Of a DNA stretch of 64,000 bases, positions 9,725 to 18,160 are shown piece by piece. The stretch comes from Bordetella hinzii LMG 13501 (GTDB lineage: Bacteria; Pseudomonadota; Gammaproteobacteria; Burkholderiales; Burkholderiaceae_B): positions 62,001 through 126,000 of the forward strand of contig NZ_LRUJ01000006.1 in assembly GCF_001548475.1 (NCBI RefSeq), in the 5' to 3' direction. The stretch's first letter is position 1, and each line of letters starts with the position of its first letter. The notes under the pieces are model-generated. The model was given only the letters and a program-made list of their open reading frames with translations. It did no database searches and had not been told where the DNA came from. Made by a program: the position numbers and the translations under genes.

Positions 9725-10364
9725 GAGAAGCCATGACGTGGGCCGCGCGGGGGGCAGACCCGTCCAGCGGCAGGAAAATCGGTGTCTCGCACACCGGGCC
9801 GCGGCGCTTGAGAATATGTATGGACAGGCCGCCGGGCGCCGGCGCCAGCGCCAGCCGCAGCGGCGCGGGCGAGGCGCTGTGCGCGGCCTGGGCCGGGCGC
9901 AGCGCGAAGAACAGCGTGTCGCTGGCCTGGGCGGCCAGATGCAGCCGGCGCAGGGACTCGGGGCGGGCCTGGGGCAGCCAGCACAGCAGGGCCGCGCAGC
10001 TGGCGTGCTTGAGGATCTGTTCGGCGGCCCACAAGGCGTCGCCCGCCTTGGCCGGCGCCACCCACAGCAGGCGCTCGGGCGCGAGCCGCCATTGCCGCCA
10101 GGCGGCGATATGCGGCGTGAAGGGCGGCTGCACCAGGGCGACCGGGCGCTCATCGCCGCGTCCGGCGATGGCCGTGGACACAAGGCGCAGTTCGCCGCTG
10201 CCGGCATGAGGCAGGAGCAATTCGGTCAGGCAGCCCAGGGGCCAGCCGCCTTCGGGCAATTGCGCGGACAGCTCGGCGTGGCCCGTGGGCACCACGCGCG
10301 CGCGGGCCCGGGCCAGCTGCGTGGCCCGCCAGAGCGCGGGGTGGATATGTTCGGGCGACGGCAT
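9657..10364 (-). CDS. imuA: ImuA, RecA/SulA-like component of the mutasome
   Basis: 235 residues. It starts MPSPEHIHPALWRATQLARA and contains the family block LPEGGWPLGCLTELLLP, corresponding to the RecA-like fold of ImuA. The Walker A Lys is not obvious, as in other ImuA proteins. It is the first gene of imuA-imuB-dnaE2 and its 3' end overlaps imuB by 68 bp, implying translational coupling. A SulA-like domain is part of the family description. An AGGA precedes the ATG, and the LexA box lies 19 bp upstream of the start. Confidence 0.92.
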   Translation of the reverse strand: MPSPEHIHPALWRATQLARARARVVPTGHAELSAQLPEGGWPLGCLTELLLPHAGSGELRLVSTAIAGRGDERPVALVQPPFTPHIAAWRQWRLAPERLLWVAPAKAGDALWAAEQILKHASCAALLCWLPQARPESLRRLHLAAQASDTLFFALRPAQAAHSASPAPLRLALAPAPGGLSIHILKRRGPVCETPIFLPLDGSAPRAAHVMASHATLDRHPSPSSVSGQRASPVA

Positions 10365-10381
10365 GGCCGGTGTTCCTGTAT

Positions 10382-10401
10382 TACTGTATGAATATACAGT
10401 A
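10382..10401 (-). promoter_or_regulatory. LexA (SOS) box of imuA-imuB-dnaE2
   Basis: The core CTGTATGAATATACAG (10384-10399) is a perfect CTGT-N8-ACAG SOS box, and the palindrome extends one to two bases on each side (TACTGT...ACAGTA). It lies 19 bp upstream of the imuA start, where it would block transcription until LexA is cleaved. The rest of 10400-10610, between divergent genes, shows no further clear motif. Confidence 0.92.
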
Positions 10402-10610
10402 AATCATACCGGAAAGCCGCCAAGCCGGTCGGCACCAAAATGGTGCCAAATGGCTGCGCCAAAGTCGGGAGGCCCGGGCCCGCGCCGTGCTCCAAAGGGG
10501 AGGCGAAAGAGGGGCGGAAGAGGAAGGCGATGCGCCGGGTCCGGCTTGGCACGCTTCCTGCTTGGGGAGGCTTATCTGTTTCCACTCACCCTGCAAGAGG
10601 AGCAGTCATC

Positions 10611-11657
10611 ATGGCCCACCTTCCCGAGAAGATCGTCGAGCTTTCGCGCCGCGTGGAAAAAATCTCCAATGACAAGATCTCCAGCATCGTCGACATCAAT
10701 CAGCAAGCCAAATACCTCTCCCTGAACGCCCGCATCGAGGCCGCGCGTTCCGGGGAGGCGGGACGCGGCTTCGCGGTCGTGGCCAACCAGGTGCAATTTG
10801 TCTCCGAGCAGATCACCAGCATCGCCGATGCCCTGAAACAGGAGCTGGCCGGCTCGATTGCCGACCTGATCCGCATCGGCGAGCACACCTTGCAGGAAAT
10901 CCGCGGCCATGAAGGCCGGCGCCTGGGCGACCTGGCCTTGAACATGATAGAGACCATGGACCGTAACCTCTATGAGCGTTCCTGCGATGTGCGCTGGTGG
11001 GCCACCGATTCCTCGCTGGTCGACCTGCTGTCGTCCGGCCAGGGCGCCCGCCACGCCAGCGAGCGGCTGGGCGTCATCCTGGACAGCTACACCGTCTATC
11101 TCGATCTCTGGGTCGCCGATGCGCGGGGGAGGGTGGTGGCCAGCGGCCGCCCCGGGCGCTATCCGCGCGTGATGGGCGCCGACGTGTCGCAGGCCGAGTG
11201 GTTCCGCCGCGGCATGGCCACCGCCAGCGGCGGCGATTACGCCGCGCTCGACATCCATTGCGAACCGCTCCTGGACAACGCCCAGGTCGCCACCTATGCC
11301 ACGGCGGTGCGCGCCGGGGCCGACCGCGACGGCGAGCCGCTGGGTGTGCTGGGTATCTTCTTCGACTGGGCGCAGCAGGCCGATACCATCGTGCGCTCGG
11401 TGGGCCTGAGCGAGGAAGAATGGCGCCGCACGCGCTGCATGCTGGTCGACAGCAAGGATCGCGTCATCGCCGCCTCGGATGGCCAGGGCCTGCTCAAGGA
11501 GCGCTGCCTGCTGCGCAATGAAGGACAGCCTCGCGGCTATTACCAGAACGCCGATCGCAGTATGGTGGGCTATGCGCTCACGCCGGGTTATGAAACCTAC
11601 CCCGGCCTGGGCTGGTACGGGGTCATCGTCCAGCACCCGCGCCGCGAATTCGAATGA
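10611..11657 (+). CDS. Soluble MCP-signalling fragment fused to a C-terminal Cache-like sensor
   Basis: 348 residues. Residues 20-70 carry the methyl-accepting chemotaxis hairpin-tip motif: LSLNARIEAARSGEAGRGFAV, split here as LSLNARIEAARSG (36-48) then EAGRGFAVVANQVQ (49-62). Residues about 115-348 look like a Cache/PAS-type sensor, with NLYERSCDVRWWATDS and a repeated DSKDRVIAASDGQG-like strand. No transmembrane segment is seen, so the order (signal first, sensor last) and the location (cytoplasm) are the reverse of a classical receptor. ATG 10611 follows AGAGGAG. The ligand is unknown. Confidence 0.82.
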   Translation: MAHLPEKIVELSRRVEKISNDKISSIVDINQQAKYLSLNARIEAARSGEAGRGFAVVANQVQFVSEQITSIADALKQELAGSIADLIRIGEHTLQEIRGHEGRRLGDLALNMIETMDRNLYERSCDVRWWATDSSLVDLLSSGQGARHASERLGVILDSYTVYLDLWVADARGRVVASGRPGRYPRVMGADVSQAEWFRRGMATASGGDYAALDIHCEPLLDNAQVATYATAVRAGADRDGEPLGVLGIFFDWAQQADTIVRSVGLSEEEWRRTRCMLVDSKDRVIAASDGQGLLKERCLLRNEGQPRGYYQNADRSMVGYALTPGYETYPGLGWYGVIVQHPRREFE

Positions 11658-11714
11658 GCGGGGATAGAATGGGAACTCATGGGGCCTTGCCCCGAGCGAC
11701 ACCGGATCCGCATC

Positions 11715-12425
11715 ATGAATACACCCGTCGGCACCGCCATCGAGTTCCTGCCCGAGCCGCAAATCGACGTTAAACAGCTCTTCATCCTGTTGCACGGCGT
11801 GGGCGGCACGCCGGACGGCCTGGAAAGCATGGCCCTGGCCATCCGCCAGGCCTTCCCGGCCTCGGCCGTGCTGATCCCGGCCGGCACCGAGCCGTTTGAC
11901 GGCGGCGGCGCCGGCCGGCAGTGGTTTTCGGTGCGCGGCGTCACCGAGGAAAACCGCGTGGCGCGCGTGGCGGCGGCCCTGCCGCCGCTGGTGGCCTATA
12001 TCCAGGCGCAGCAGCAGCGCCTGGGCCTGCTGCAATCGGATACCGCCCTGGCGGGGTTCTCGCAGGGCGCCATCATGGCGCTGGAGGCCGTGCAGGCCCA
12101 CGAAGGCCTGGCCGGGCGGGTGCTGGCGTTCTCGGGCCGCTATGCCCAGCTGCCCAAGGCCCCGCCGCAATACACCACCATCCACATCCTGCACGGCGCG
12201 ACCGATCCGGTCATGCCGGTGGCGCTTGCCCAGGCCGCCCACGCGCGGCTCGACGAGCTGCATGGCGATGCCACCATCGACATCGCCAGCTCCGTCGGCC
12301 ATGAGCTGCATCCGGCCCTGGTGCAGCGCGGCATCGTGCGCTTGCAGACCTGCGTGCCCCTGCGCAGCTGGGAGGCCGCGCTAGGCCTGAACCAGGCCCC
12401 GCCCGACGGCAGCACCGTGCATTGA
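11715..12425 (+). CDS. Alpha/beta-hydrolase, YpfH-type carboxylesterase
   Basis: 236 residues of the phospholipase/carboxylesterase family. Nucleophile Ser116 sits in GFSQG; Asp164 (HGATDPVMP) and a His in SVGHELHP (196 or 199) complete the triad. The oxyanion loop is LLHGVGGTPDG. E. coli YpfH is an esterase of unknown natural substrate, and nothing here narrows it. ATG 11715 was chosen over an upstream ATG at 11679 because the family starts close to EFLPEP. It is convergent with the outer-membrane efflux gene, with a hairpin between them. Confidence 0.87.
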   Translation: MNTPVGTAIEFLPEPQIDVKQLFILLHGVGGTPDGLESMALAIRQAFPASAVLIPAGTEPFDGGGAGRQWFSVRGVTEENRVARVAAALPPLVAYIQAQQQRLGLLQSDTALAGFSQGAIMALEAVQAHEGLAGRVLAFSGRYAQLPKAPPQYTTIHILHGATDPVMPVALAQAAHARLDELHGDATIDIASSVGHELHPALVQRGIVRLQTCVPLRSWEAALGLNQAPPDGSTVH

Positions 12426-12441
12426 GACGCCGCGGTGTCTG

Positions 12442-12461
12442 GCGCCGCTTTATTGCGGCGC
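12442..12461. terminator. Possible hairpin between convergent genes
   Basis: GCGCCGC (12442-12448), loop TTTATT, GCGGCGC (12455-12461). It overlaps the stop codon of the minus-strand efflux gene and sits 17 bp after the esterase stop. There is no T-run on either side, so termination is only a guess. Confidence 0.35.
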
Positions 12462-13877
12462 ATCCGTTTCCCAGCCGCCGCCCAGGGCCAGGAAGAGCGC
12501 GATCTGGTCGGTCGACAGGCTGGCCTGCGAGGCGGCCAGCGCGCTCTCATTGCTGGCCAGCGTGCGCTCGGCGTCGAGCACGGTCAGATAATCGGTCTTG
12601 CCGAGCTGGAACAACTGCCGCGCCTGGCGCGCGGCCAGGGCGCTCTGGTCGCGCGCGGCGCGCAGCGCGGCATCGCGGTCCAGCTGGCGCGCATAGGTGA
12701 CCAGCGCGCTCTCGGTTTCGCGCAAGGCATTGAGCACGGTGCCGTCAAAACGGGCCAGCGCCGCCTTGGTCGAGGCCTGCGCCTCGGCGATGCGGGCCTG
12801 GACCGCGCCCGTATTGGGCAGTGTCCACGTGATGAGCGGGCCCACGCTCCAGCTGAAGGTGCCGCGGTCGCCGAACATCGTGGCCGGGCCGCCCGAGGCG
12901 CCGGACAGGCCCAGCGAGATCTTGGGATAGAGATCGGCCGTGGCCACGCCGATGCGCGCGGTGGCGGCGGCCAGGCTGCGTTCGGCCTGGCGGATGTCGG
13001 GACGGCGGCGCAGCAGCGCCGCGCCATCGCCCACCGGGATGGTCTGCGCCAGGCGTGGCGGCTGGGCGCATTGCAGCAGGGTCTGCGGCAGTTCGGCCGG
13101 CGCGCGTCCGGTCAGGGCGGCCAGGCGATAGAAGGCCGTGCGTTGCTGGGCCTCGAAGGGCGGCAGATTGGCCTGCAATTGTTCCAGCTGGCTGCGCGCG
13201 CGCGACAGGTCCAGCGACGTGCCGCGTCCGGCCTGCTGCAGACGCTGCACGGCATCGAGCGATTCGCGCTGCACGTCCACCGAGTGCCGCGCCGAGGCCA
13301 GCTGCATGCCGGCCGAGCACAGGTCGGCATAGGCGCGCGCGGTCTCGGCGACCACGGTCACGCGGGCGGCGTCATAGGCGGCCTGGGCGGCCTGTTCATC
13401 GCCCCGGGCGGCCTCGATGGCGCGGCGGATCTGGCCGAAGAGATCCACCTGATACGAGATGCTGGCGCCGCTGGAATATGACCAGCGGTCCTGCGGGCGG
13501 ACATCGGGCTGCAGTTCCTGGATGCCCGAGACATGGCCGAAAGTCGGCGAGGCGTTCACGCCCAGCGTGGGCGATTGCTGCGCCTGGGCTTCGCGCGTCA
13601 TGGCCTGGGTGCGCTCCAGGTTGGCGGCGGCCACGCGCAGGTCGGTGTTGGCCGCCAGCGCCGCTTCGACCAATTGGTCGAGCGCGGGATCCTGGTACAG
13701 GCGCCACCAATGCGGCGGCAGGGCTTGCTGCGGGTTGGAGGCGGCTTCGGCGAAGGGCGCTTGCGCCGCGGGCCGCTGGGCCACCGCGTCATCGGGCACG
13801 CGATAGTCGGGGCCGACGGCGCCGCAACCCGCCAGCGCGAGCGCCAATGTCAGCGGGATCAAGGTTCGGATATTCAT
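12450..13877 (-). CDS. Outer-membrane efflux lipoprotein, NodT/OprM family
   Basis: 475 residues. It begins with a lipoprotein signal (LTLALALAGC, Cys at residue 19) and the family start GPDYRVPDD, and contains the tandem TolC-like repeats with the NodT landmark RRRPDIRQAERSLAAATARIGVA. It would form the trimeric outer-membrane exit duct for the FUSC/HlyD pump encoded just upstream (gap 40 bp to the adaptor). Last gene of the MarR-controlled operon. Confidence 0.93.
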   Translation of the reverse strand: MNIRTLIPLTLALALAGCGAVGPDYRVPDDAVAQRPAAQAPFAEAASNPQQALPPHWWRLYQDPALDQLVEAALAANTDLRVAAANLERTQAMTREAQAQQSPTLGVNASPTFGHVSGIQELQPDVRPQDRWSYSSGASISYQVDLFGQIRRAIEAARGDEQAAQAAYDAARVTVVAETARAYADLCSAGMQLASARHSVDVQRESLDAVQRLQQAGRGTSLDLSRARSQLEQLQANLPPFEAQQRTAFYRLAALTGRAPAELPQTLLQCAQPPRLAQTIPVGDGAALLRRRPDIRQAERSLAAATARIGVATADLYPKISLGLSGASGGPATMFGDRGTFSWSVGPLITWTLPNTGAVQARIAEAQASTKAALARFDGTVLNALRETESALVTYARQLDRDAALRAARDQSALAARQARQLFQLGKTDYLTVLDAERTLASNESALAASQASLSTDQIALFLALGGGWETDAPQ

Positions 13878-13917
13878 GGCGGGACTTCGGATTCAAGAAT
13901 CGGTCGGGTAGAACAGC

Positions 13918-14814
13918 TCAGTGCCTGGCGGCCAGGGCCGCGGTATCGATGGCCACGGTGGCCGTCTGGCCGGCGACCAGGCGCACGCCCTCGGGCACTT
14001 CGTCGATATGCACGCGCACCGGGATGCGCTGGGCCAGCCGCACCCAGTTGAAGGTCGGGTTCACATTGGGCAGCAGGTTGGCGCTGGTGCTGCGGTCGCG
14101 GTCGGCGATGCCCATGGCCACGCTTTCCACATGGCCGCGGATCTGCCGCGATTCGCCCATCAGCGTGACCACCACCGGATCGCCTTCGTGGATATTGGGC
14201 AGCTTGGTTTCCTCGAAATACCCCTCGACGTAGAAAGAACCCGCATCGACCAGGGCCATCACGGCCCGCCCGGCGCTGGCATAAGAGCCCACGCGCAGGT
14301 CCAGGTTGGTGACGCGGCCGTCGACGGCGGCCAGCACGCGGCTGCGCTGCAGATTCAGGCGGGCGACATTCAACTGCACCTCGGCCTGGGCCAGCGCGGC
14401 CTCGCTTTGCTGCAGGCGCGTCTGGCTCTGCTCCAGCGTCTCGGCCGATACCAGCTGGCCCAGGGAACGGTTGCGCTTGACGTCGCGCGCGGCCTGTTCG
14501 CGGGCCACCTGCTGGGCGCGCACGGCGGCGTCGGCCTGGTCGAAGGCCAGCTGGAATCGGGCGCGGTCGATCTCGAACAAGGTGTCGCCGGCCTTGACGT
14601 CCTGGTTGTCCTGGACCGGCACGGCCGTCACCAGGCCGGACACATCCGGGGCGACCTGCACGACATAGGCCTTGACGCGGCCATCGCGGGTCCAGGGTTC
14701 GACTTCGTAGTGAACCCAGAGTTGCCACCCGGCATAGACCGCGGCGAGCACGGCAAGCGCGGTGACGGCATATCTGCCGAGCGCGGCCGGACGGAGCGAG
14801 TTAGGGAGTTTCAT
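13918..14814 (-). CDS. HlyD/EmrA-type periplasmic adaptor (AaeA-like)
   Basis: 298 residues. One N-terminal membrane anchor (ALGRYAVTALAVLAAVYAGW) is followed by a split biotinyl-lipoyl domain, with VAPDVSGLVTAV and VDGRVTNLDLRVGSYASAGR on either side of a coiled coil, and a beta-barrel. This is the adaptor layout of AaeA/EmrA-type aromatic acid pumps. It starts 4 bp after the DUF1656 stop. Confidence 0.92.
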   Translation of the reverse strand: MKLPNSLRPAALGRYAVTALAVLAAVYAGWQLWVHYEVEPWTRDGRVKAYVVQVAPDVSGLVTAVPVQDNQDVKAGDTLFEIDRARFQLAFDQADAAVRAQQVAREQAARDVKRNRSLGQLVSAETLEQSQTRLQQSEAALAQAEVQLNVARLNLQRSRVLAAVDGRVTNLDLRVGSYASAGRAVMALVDAGSFYVEGYFEETKLPNIHEGDPVVVTLMGESRQIRGHVESVAMGIADRDRSTSANLLPNVNPTFNWVRLAQRIPVRVHIDEVPEGVRLVAGQTATVAIDTAALAARH

Positions 14815-14818
14815 ACTG

Positions 14819-15031
14819 CTATCTCTGGAAGAAATAAGGGGAAATCAGGTAGACGCCATACAGCAGCACCACGGCCAGCGCGAGGTCGAACAGGGCCGGA
14901 TGCCAGACGAGGCGATAGAAACCCGCGCGGGCGAGCACGCGCCGCAGGACCCAGCTCAGCAATAGCGCCGGCAGCGCCAGCACCAGCAGCCAGGGGAAAT
15001 AAATGCCGTAGAAATTGAATTCGCCTATCAT
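14819..15031 (-). CDS. DUF1656 small membrane protein (AaeX-like)
   Basis: 70 residues, start MIGEFNFYGIYFPWLLVLAL, with two predicted membrane helices. DUF1656/AaeX proteins sit between FUSC and HlyD genes in aromatic acid and fusaric acid efflux operons, as here (5 bp after the FUSC stop, 4 bp before the adaptor). Its exact role in the pump is not known. The ATG at 15031 is preferred over the longer reading to 15247, which would lie inside the FUSC gene. Confidence 0.88.
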   Translation of the reverse strand: MIGEFNFYGIYFPWLLVLALPALLLSWVLRRVLARAGFYRLVWHPALFDLALAVVLLYGVYLISPYFFQR

Positions 15032-15036
15032 TTTTC

Positions 15037-17088
15037 TCAGCCCTCCTGGACAGCCATCAGAGGACGGTAAGCCTGGGCATCGGGGAAAAACGCGCGCCGG
15101 ATGCCCACCAGCGCCACCACGGCGCGCTCGCGCGCGGCCTGCCCCGAGTCGGGCGTGGCGCACACGCTTTGCAGCGCGCGGTCGATATGGGTCAACAAGG
15201 CCGGAGAGCGTTCGCCGTCCTGGCCCGAAAGTCGTTGGCGGAAACACTCGGCCAGGCCGCGCAGCACCGGCTGGATGGCCGCGTCGGCCACGGGCAGATG
15301 GCGCCGCGCGCGCTGCAGTTCGGCGATGTCCTTGCCCACGCGCAAATCCTTCAAGGCGTCATCGGCCAGCTGGTCGTCGCGGCGCTTGGCCATGGCCAGG
15401 CGCGGCTGCAGCAGGCCGATGCGGTCCAGCAGGCGGGCGGCGAAGGCCTGGCGTCCGACCACGCGGTGCGCGCCGGCCAGCGCGGCCAGCTCTTTCCAGT
15501 TGGCGCTTTGCAGGCGGCGCGCGCTCCACTCCACGCTGACGGTGCGAAAGACCGCGGCGATGATGGCCGCCAGCGCCACGCCGATACACTGGGCCAGCGT
15601 GGTGTCCAGGAAGGACACCAGGTCCGCGGTGTTGGTGTCGTGCAGGGCCAGCGTGCCCGTCAAGCCGAAGAACACCGCCATGGCCTTGGCCGCCGTCGTG
15701 GGCCGCGCCAGGAAGATGCCGGTCACGAAGGCCACCGGAAATAGCGACAGCGCCAGCATCTCGAAAGAATGCACGGCCGGCATGATGCCCAGCAGATACA
15801 GCGCCGACAGCGGGATGGAATAGATGGTGTAGGTCAGGAATTGCATGATGCCGGGCACGGGGTCGTCCTGGGCGGCGAAGAAACAGCTGAAGATGGCCGC
15901 CATCAGCGCGGCCGTGGCCCCATTGCTCCACGCCGTGCCGATCCAGAACAGGCAGCACACCGAGATCGCCAGGCCGGCGGCCAGCGCCGACAGCAGGGCC
16001 AGGCCGTGGTCGCGGTGCAGGGCCGGGCCGCGCGTGAGGCGGCGCGCCGAGATCCGCGGCTTGCCTTGCAGGCCGGCGCGGATATCCAGGCGCAGCGCCA
16101 GGCAAGCGTCATAGGTGTCGACCAGTTCGCGCAGGCGCACCACGAGGCTGGTCAGCAGCGCGTCGTCCCAGTCGGATTCGGCCTGGATGGCGGGCGCCAG
16201 CCGCGTGAGGGCGGCGCGCAGGCGCACGGCTTGCTCGCGGGTGGCATGGGCGCTGTTGTCCATCCAGGCCGAGATCTCGTCCATGACCGCGCGCACGGGG
16301 GGCGGCAGCTCGCGGCCGGCGGCCGCCAGCGCCTGCAGCCGGTCTTCGACGGCCGAGACGGCGGGCGTCAGGGCGATGATGTGGTCCTGCATGGCCGCCA
16401 GGGCATTGGCCGTCCAGCGGATATTGCCGGTGTCGAACGGCACATGGGTCGCCATCAGGCGCAGCTGGGTGATGTCATTGGCCAGCGTGCGGCGGTCCTT
16501 GGCGCCTTTTTTCTCGTCGCGTTCGCCCACGCGCTTGATGACCTCCTGGATCCAGCTGCGGGCATCGCGCACCGTGGCGTCCAGCCGGCCCATCAACGGC
16601 CGGCCGATGCCGCGCGGAAACACCAGGCTATGCGCCAAGGTGGCGCAGATGATGCCCAGGCTGATTTCTTCCACGCGGGCCAGGGCGGTATCGAACACCG
16701 TGGCCGGGTCGCTCACGCTGGGAAAGCCGATCATGGCCGCCGTGTAGCCGGCCAGCATGAACAGATAGGAGCGCGGCGTGCGGTCCAGCACGGCGATGTA
16801 CAGGCAAAGGCCGACCCAGAGCACCATGGCCAGTGTCATGAGCACGGGGTAGTTCGCCAGGCGGGGCACGGTATAGACCGTCATGGCCGAGCCGAAGAAA
16901 GTCCCGCCCAGGCGATACACCGCCTTGGAGCGCACGGCGCCCGACCAGGGCTGCGAGACGACATAGGCCGTCGTCATGGCCCAGAAGGGGCGCGGCAGGC
17001 CGATGCTGTACGACAGGTACAGCGCCGAAATCGCGCCTGCGAAGCACTTGAGCGAAAACATGGCCTCTTCGAGGCTGGGCAGTTTCAT
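15037..17088 (-). CDS. FUSC-family inner-membrane efflux protein (AaeB/fusaric-acid-resistance type)
   Basis: 683 residues. Two membrane blocks (about residues 10-155 and 360-520) are separated and followed by cytoplasmic helical regions, the FUSC layout. The N-terminus, with RPFWAMTTAYVVSQPWSGAV, is typical of AaeB/FusB. It probably exports aromatic carboxylic acids or similar small toxic acids with the HlyD adaptor and NodT duct. Its start overlaps the marR stop by 4 bp (ATGA), giving translational coupling to the regulator. Confidence 0.93.
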   Translation of the reverse strand: MKLPSLEEAMFSLKCFAGAISALYLSYSIGLPRPFWAMTTAYVVSQPWSGAVRSKAVYRLGGTFFGSAMTVYTVPRLANYPVLMTLAMVLWVGLCLYIAVLDRTPRSYLFMLAGYTAAMIGFPSVSDPATVFDTALARVEEISLGIICATLAHSLVFPRGIGRPLMGRLDATVRDARSWIQEVIKRVGERDEKKGAKDRRTLANDITQLRLMATHVPFDTGNIRWTANALAAMQDHIIALTPAVSAVEDRLQALAAAGRELPPPVRAVMDEISAWMDNSAHATREQAVRLRAALTRLAPAIQAESDWDDALLTSLVVRLRELVDTYDACLALRLDIRAGLQGKPRISARRLTRGPALHRDHGLALLSALAAGLAISVCCLFWIGTAWSNGATAALMAAIFSCFFAAQDDPVPGIMQFLTYTIYSIPLSALYLLGIMPAVHSFEMLALSLFPVAFVTGIFLARPTTAAKAMAVFFGLTGTLALHDTNTADLVSFLDTTLAQCIGVALAAIIAAVFRTVSVEWSARRLQSANWKELAALAGAHRVVGRQAFAARLLDRIGLLQPRLAMAKRRDDQLADDALKDLRVGKDIAELQRARRHLPVADAAIQPVLRGLAECFRQRLSGQDGERSPALLTHIDRALQSVCATPDSGQAARERAVVALVGIRRAFFPDAQAYRPLMAVQEG

Positions 17089-17561
17089 CGCTGGAAATCC
17101 TCCCGCGAGACGGCCGATTCGCGTCCCAGGGCGCTCTTGAGCTGCTCGAAGACGCGCAGGCAGGTGTCCAGGTCCGCTTCGGGAATGTCCTTGAAGATCT
17201 GGCGGCGCAGCTGCACCAGCACGCCCTCGACCTGTTCGCGCAGGGCCTGGCCGGACGCGGTCAGGTGCACCGTCTTGGCCCGCCGGTCCTGGGCATCCTC
17301 GCGGCGCTCCAGCAGGCCGGCGGCCACGAGGTGGTCCAGCACGCGCACCAGCGAAGGGCCTTCGACACCCAGGGCCTCGGCCAGGGCGCCTTGCCGCACG
17401 CCGTCGCCCAGGCGGCCGGTCAGGATGACAGGCCAGGCCGTGGCCTGGGACAGGCCGAAGTCGGCCAGCGCCTTGTCCGCGGCGCTGCGGTAGGCGCGCG
17501 AGAGCACCATGAGGTTTGCGGTCATGGCCATGAGTTGGGAATCGGTGTTCATGAATCGCAT
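17085..17561 (-). CDS. MarR-family transcriptional regulator of the efflux operon
   Basis: 158 residues (155 if the second ATG at 17552 is used). Winged helix-turn-helix with GALAEALGVEGPSLVRVLDHL as recognition region and wing LLERREDAQDRRAKTVHLT, including the MarR D-R-R wing signature. It is the first gene of the efflux operon and is coupled to the FUSC gene, so it most likely represses its own operon and responds to a phenolic or aromatic acid ligand. The proposed operator lies 5 bp upstream of the start. GGATA precedes the first ATG. Confidence 0.92.
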   Translation of the reverse strand: MRFMNTDSQLMAMTANLMVLSRAYRSAADKALADFGLSQATAWPVILTGRLGDGVRQGALAEALGVEGPSLVRVLDHLVAAGLLERREDAQDRRAKTVHLTASGQALREQVEGVLVQLRRQIFKDIPEADLDTCLRVFEQLKSALGRESAVSREDFQR

Positions 17562-17565
17562 TGTA

Positions 17566-17595
17566 TCCTATTTAGTAGGAAGCTAATAAATAGGA
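17566..17595 (-). promoter_or_regulatory. Inverted-repeat operator, probably MarR-type
   Basis: Left arm CCTATTTAGTAG (17567-17578) and right arm CTAATAAATAGG (17583-17594) match at 11 of 12 positions around a 4-bp spacer; one further outer pair (T17566/A17595) also matches. It ends about 5 bp from the marR start, overlapping the likely promoter. AT-rich half-sites of this size are typical for MarR dimers; binding is inferred. Confidence 0.8.
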
Positions 17596-17653
17596 AATCG
17601 CAATAATTCCCATGGATTCCGGCTATGGGTGGAAAGCTGACTCAGGAATGAAA

Positions 17654-17674
17654 AAAGCGCCGGATCGGCGCTTT
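17654..17674 (-). terminator. Rho-independent terminator of queE-queD
   Basis: On the minus strand a 9-bp stem (AAAGCGCCG / CGGCGCTTT) with a 3-nt loop runs into TTTTTT, 12 bp after the queD stop. This is the clearest intrinsic terminator in the window. Confidence 0.88.
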
Positions 17675-17685
17675 CGGTCGGGGGC

Positions 17686-18132
17686 TCAGGCGCCGTCGCA
17701 GTCGGCCCAGCAATTGGGGGTTTCGAACAGGCGCACGCGCGCCAGCCGCAGATGGTGGCCGTAGGCGTCCTGATAATGGGGCGCGAGCTGATCGAAGATG
17801 ATGGCCGCCAGGTTCTCGGCCGTCGGGATGCGGTCCAGCACCACGGTCTTGTGGCCGGGCAGGGTGGCCAGGAAGTCGCGCACGGCCGTGTCGCCCTCAT
17901 AGACCAGGAAGGCATGGTCCCAGACATCGACCACATGCGTCTTGGCGATGTGCTTGATGTCGGAGAAGTCCATCACCATGCCGGTATCGGACTGCCCGGG
18001 CGTCTGCACGACGTCGCCGGTCAGGGTGATCTCCAGCACATAGCGATGGCCATGCAGGTTGCGGCACTGGCTGCGGTGATCGGGGATGCGGTGGCCGGCA
18101 TCGAACTCCAGCCTGCGGGTGACGGAAATCAA
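17686..18132 (-). CDS. queD: 6-carboxy-5,6,7,8-tetrahydropterin synthase QueD
   Basis: 148 residues of the PTPS fold. Zinc ligands are visible: His in FDAGHRI and the pair in NLHGHRY, with the catalytic Cys in SQCRNLHGH. QueD makes 6-carboxytetrahydropterin from 7,8-dihydroneopterin triphosphate, the second step of queuosine/7-deazaguanine synthesis. It lies 28 bp after queE, which does the next step, and is followed by an intrinsic terminator. QueD specificity (rather than sepiapterin-type PTPS) is supported by the queE neighbour. Confidence 0.93.
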   Translation of the reverse strand: MISVTRRLEFDAGHRIPDHRSQCRNLHGHRYVLEITLTGDVVQTPGQSDTGMVMDFSDIKHIAKTHVVDVWDHAFLVYEGDTAVRDFLATLPGHKTVVLDRIPTAENLAAIIFDQLAPHYQDAYGHHLRLARVRLFETPNCWADCDGA

Positions 18133-18160
18133 CGGCCACCCCCGCGGGTGAATCGGACAA

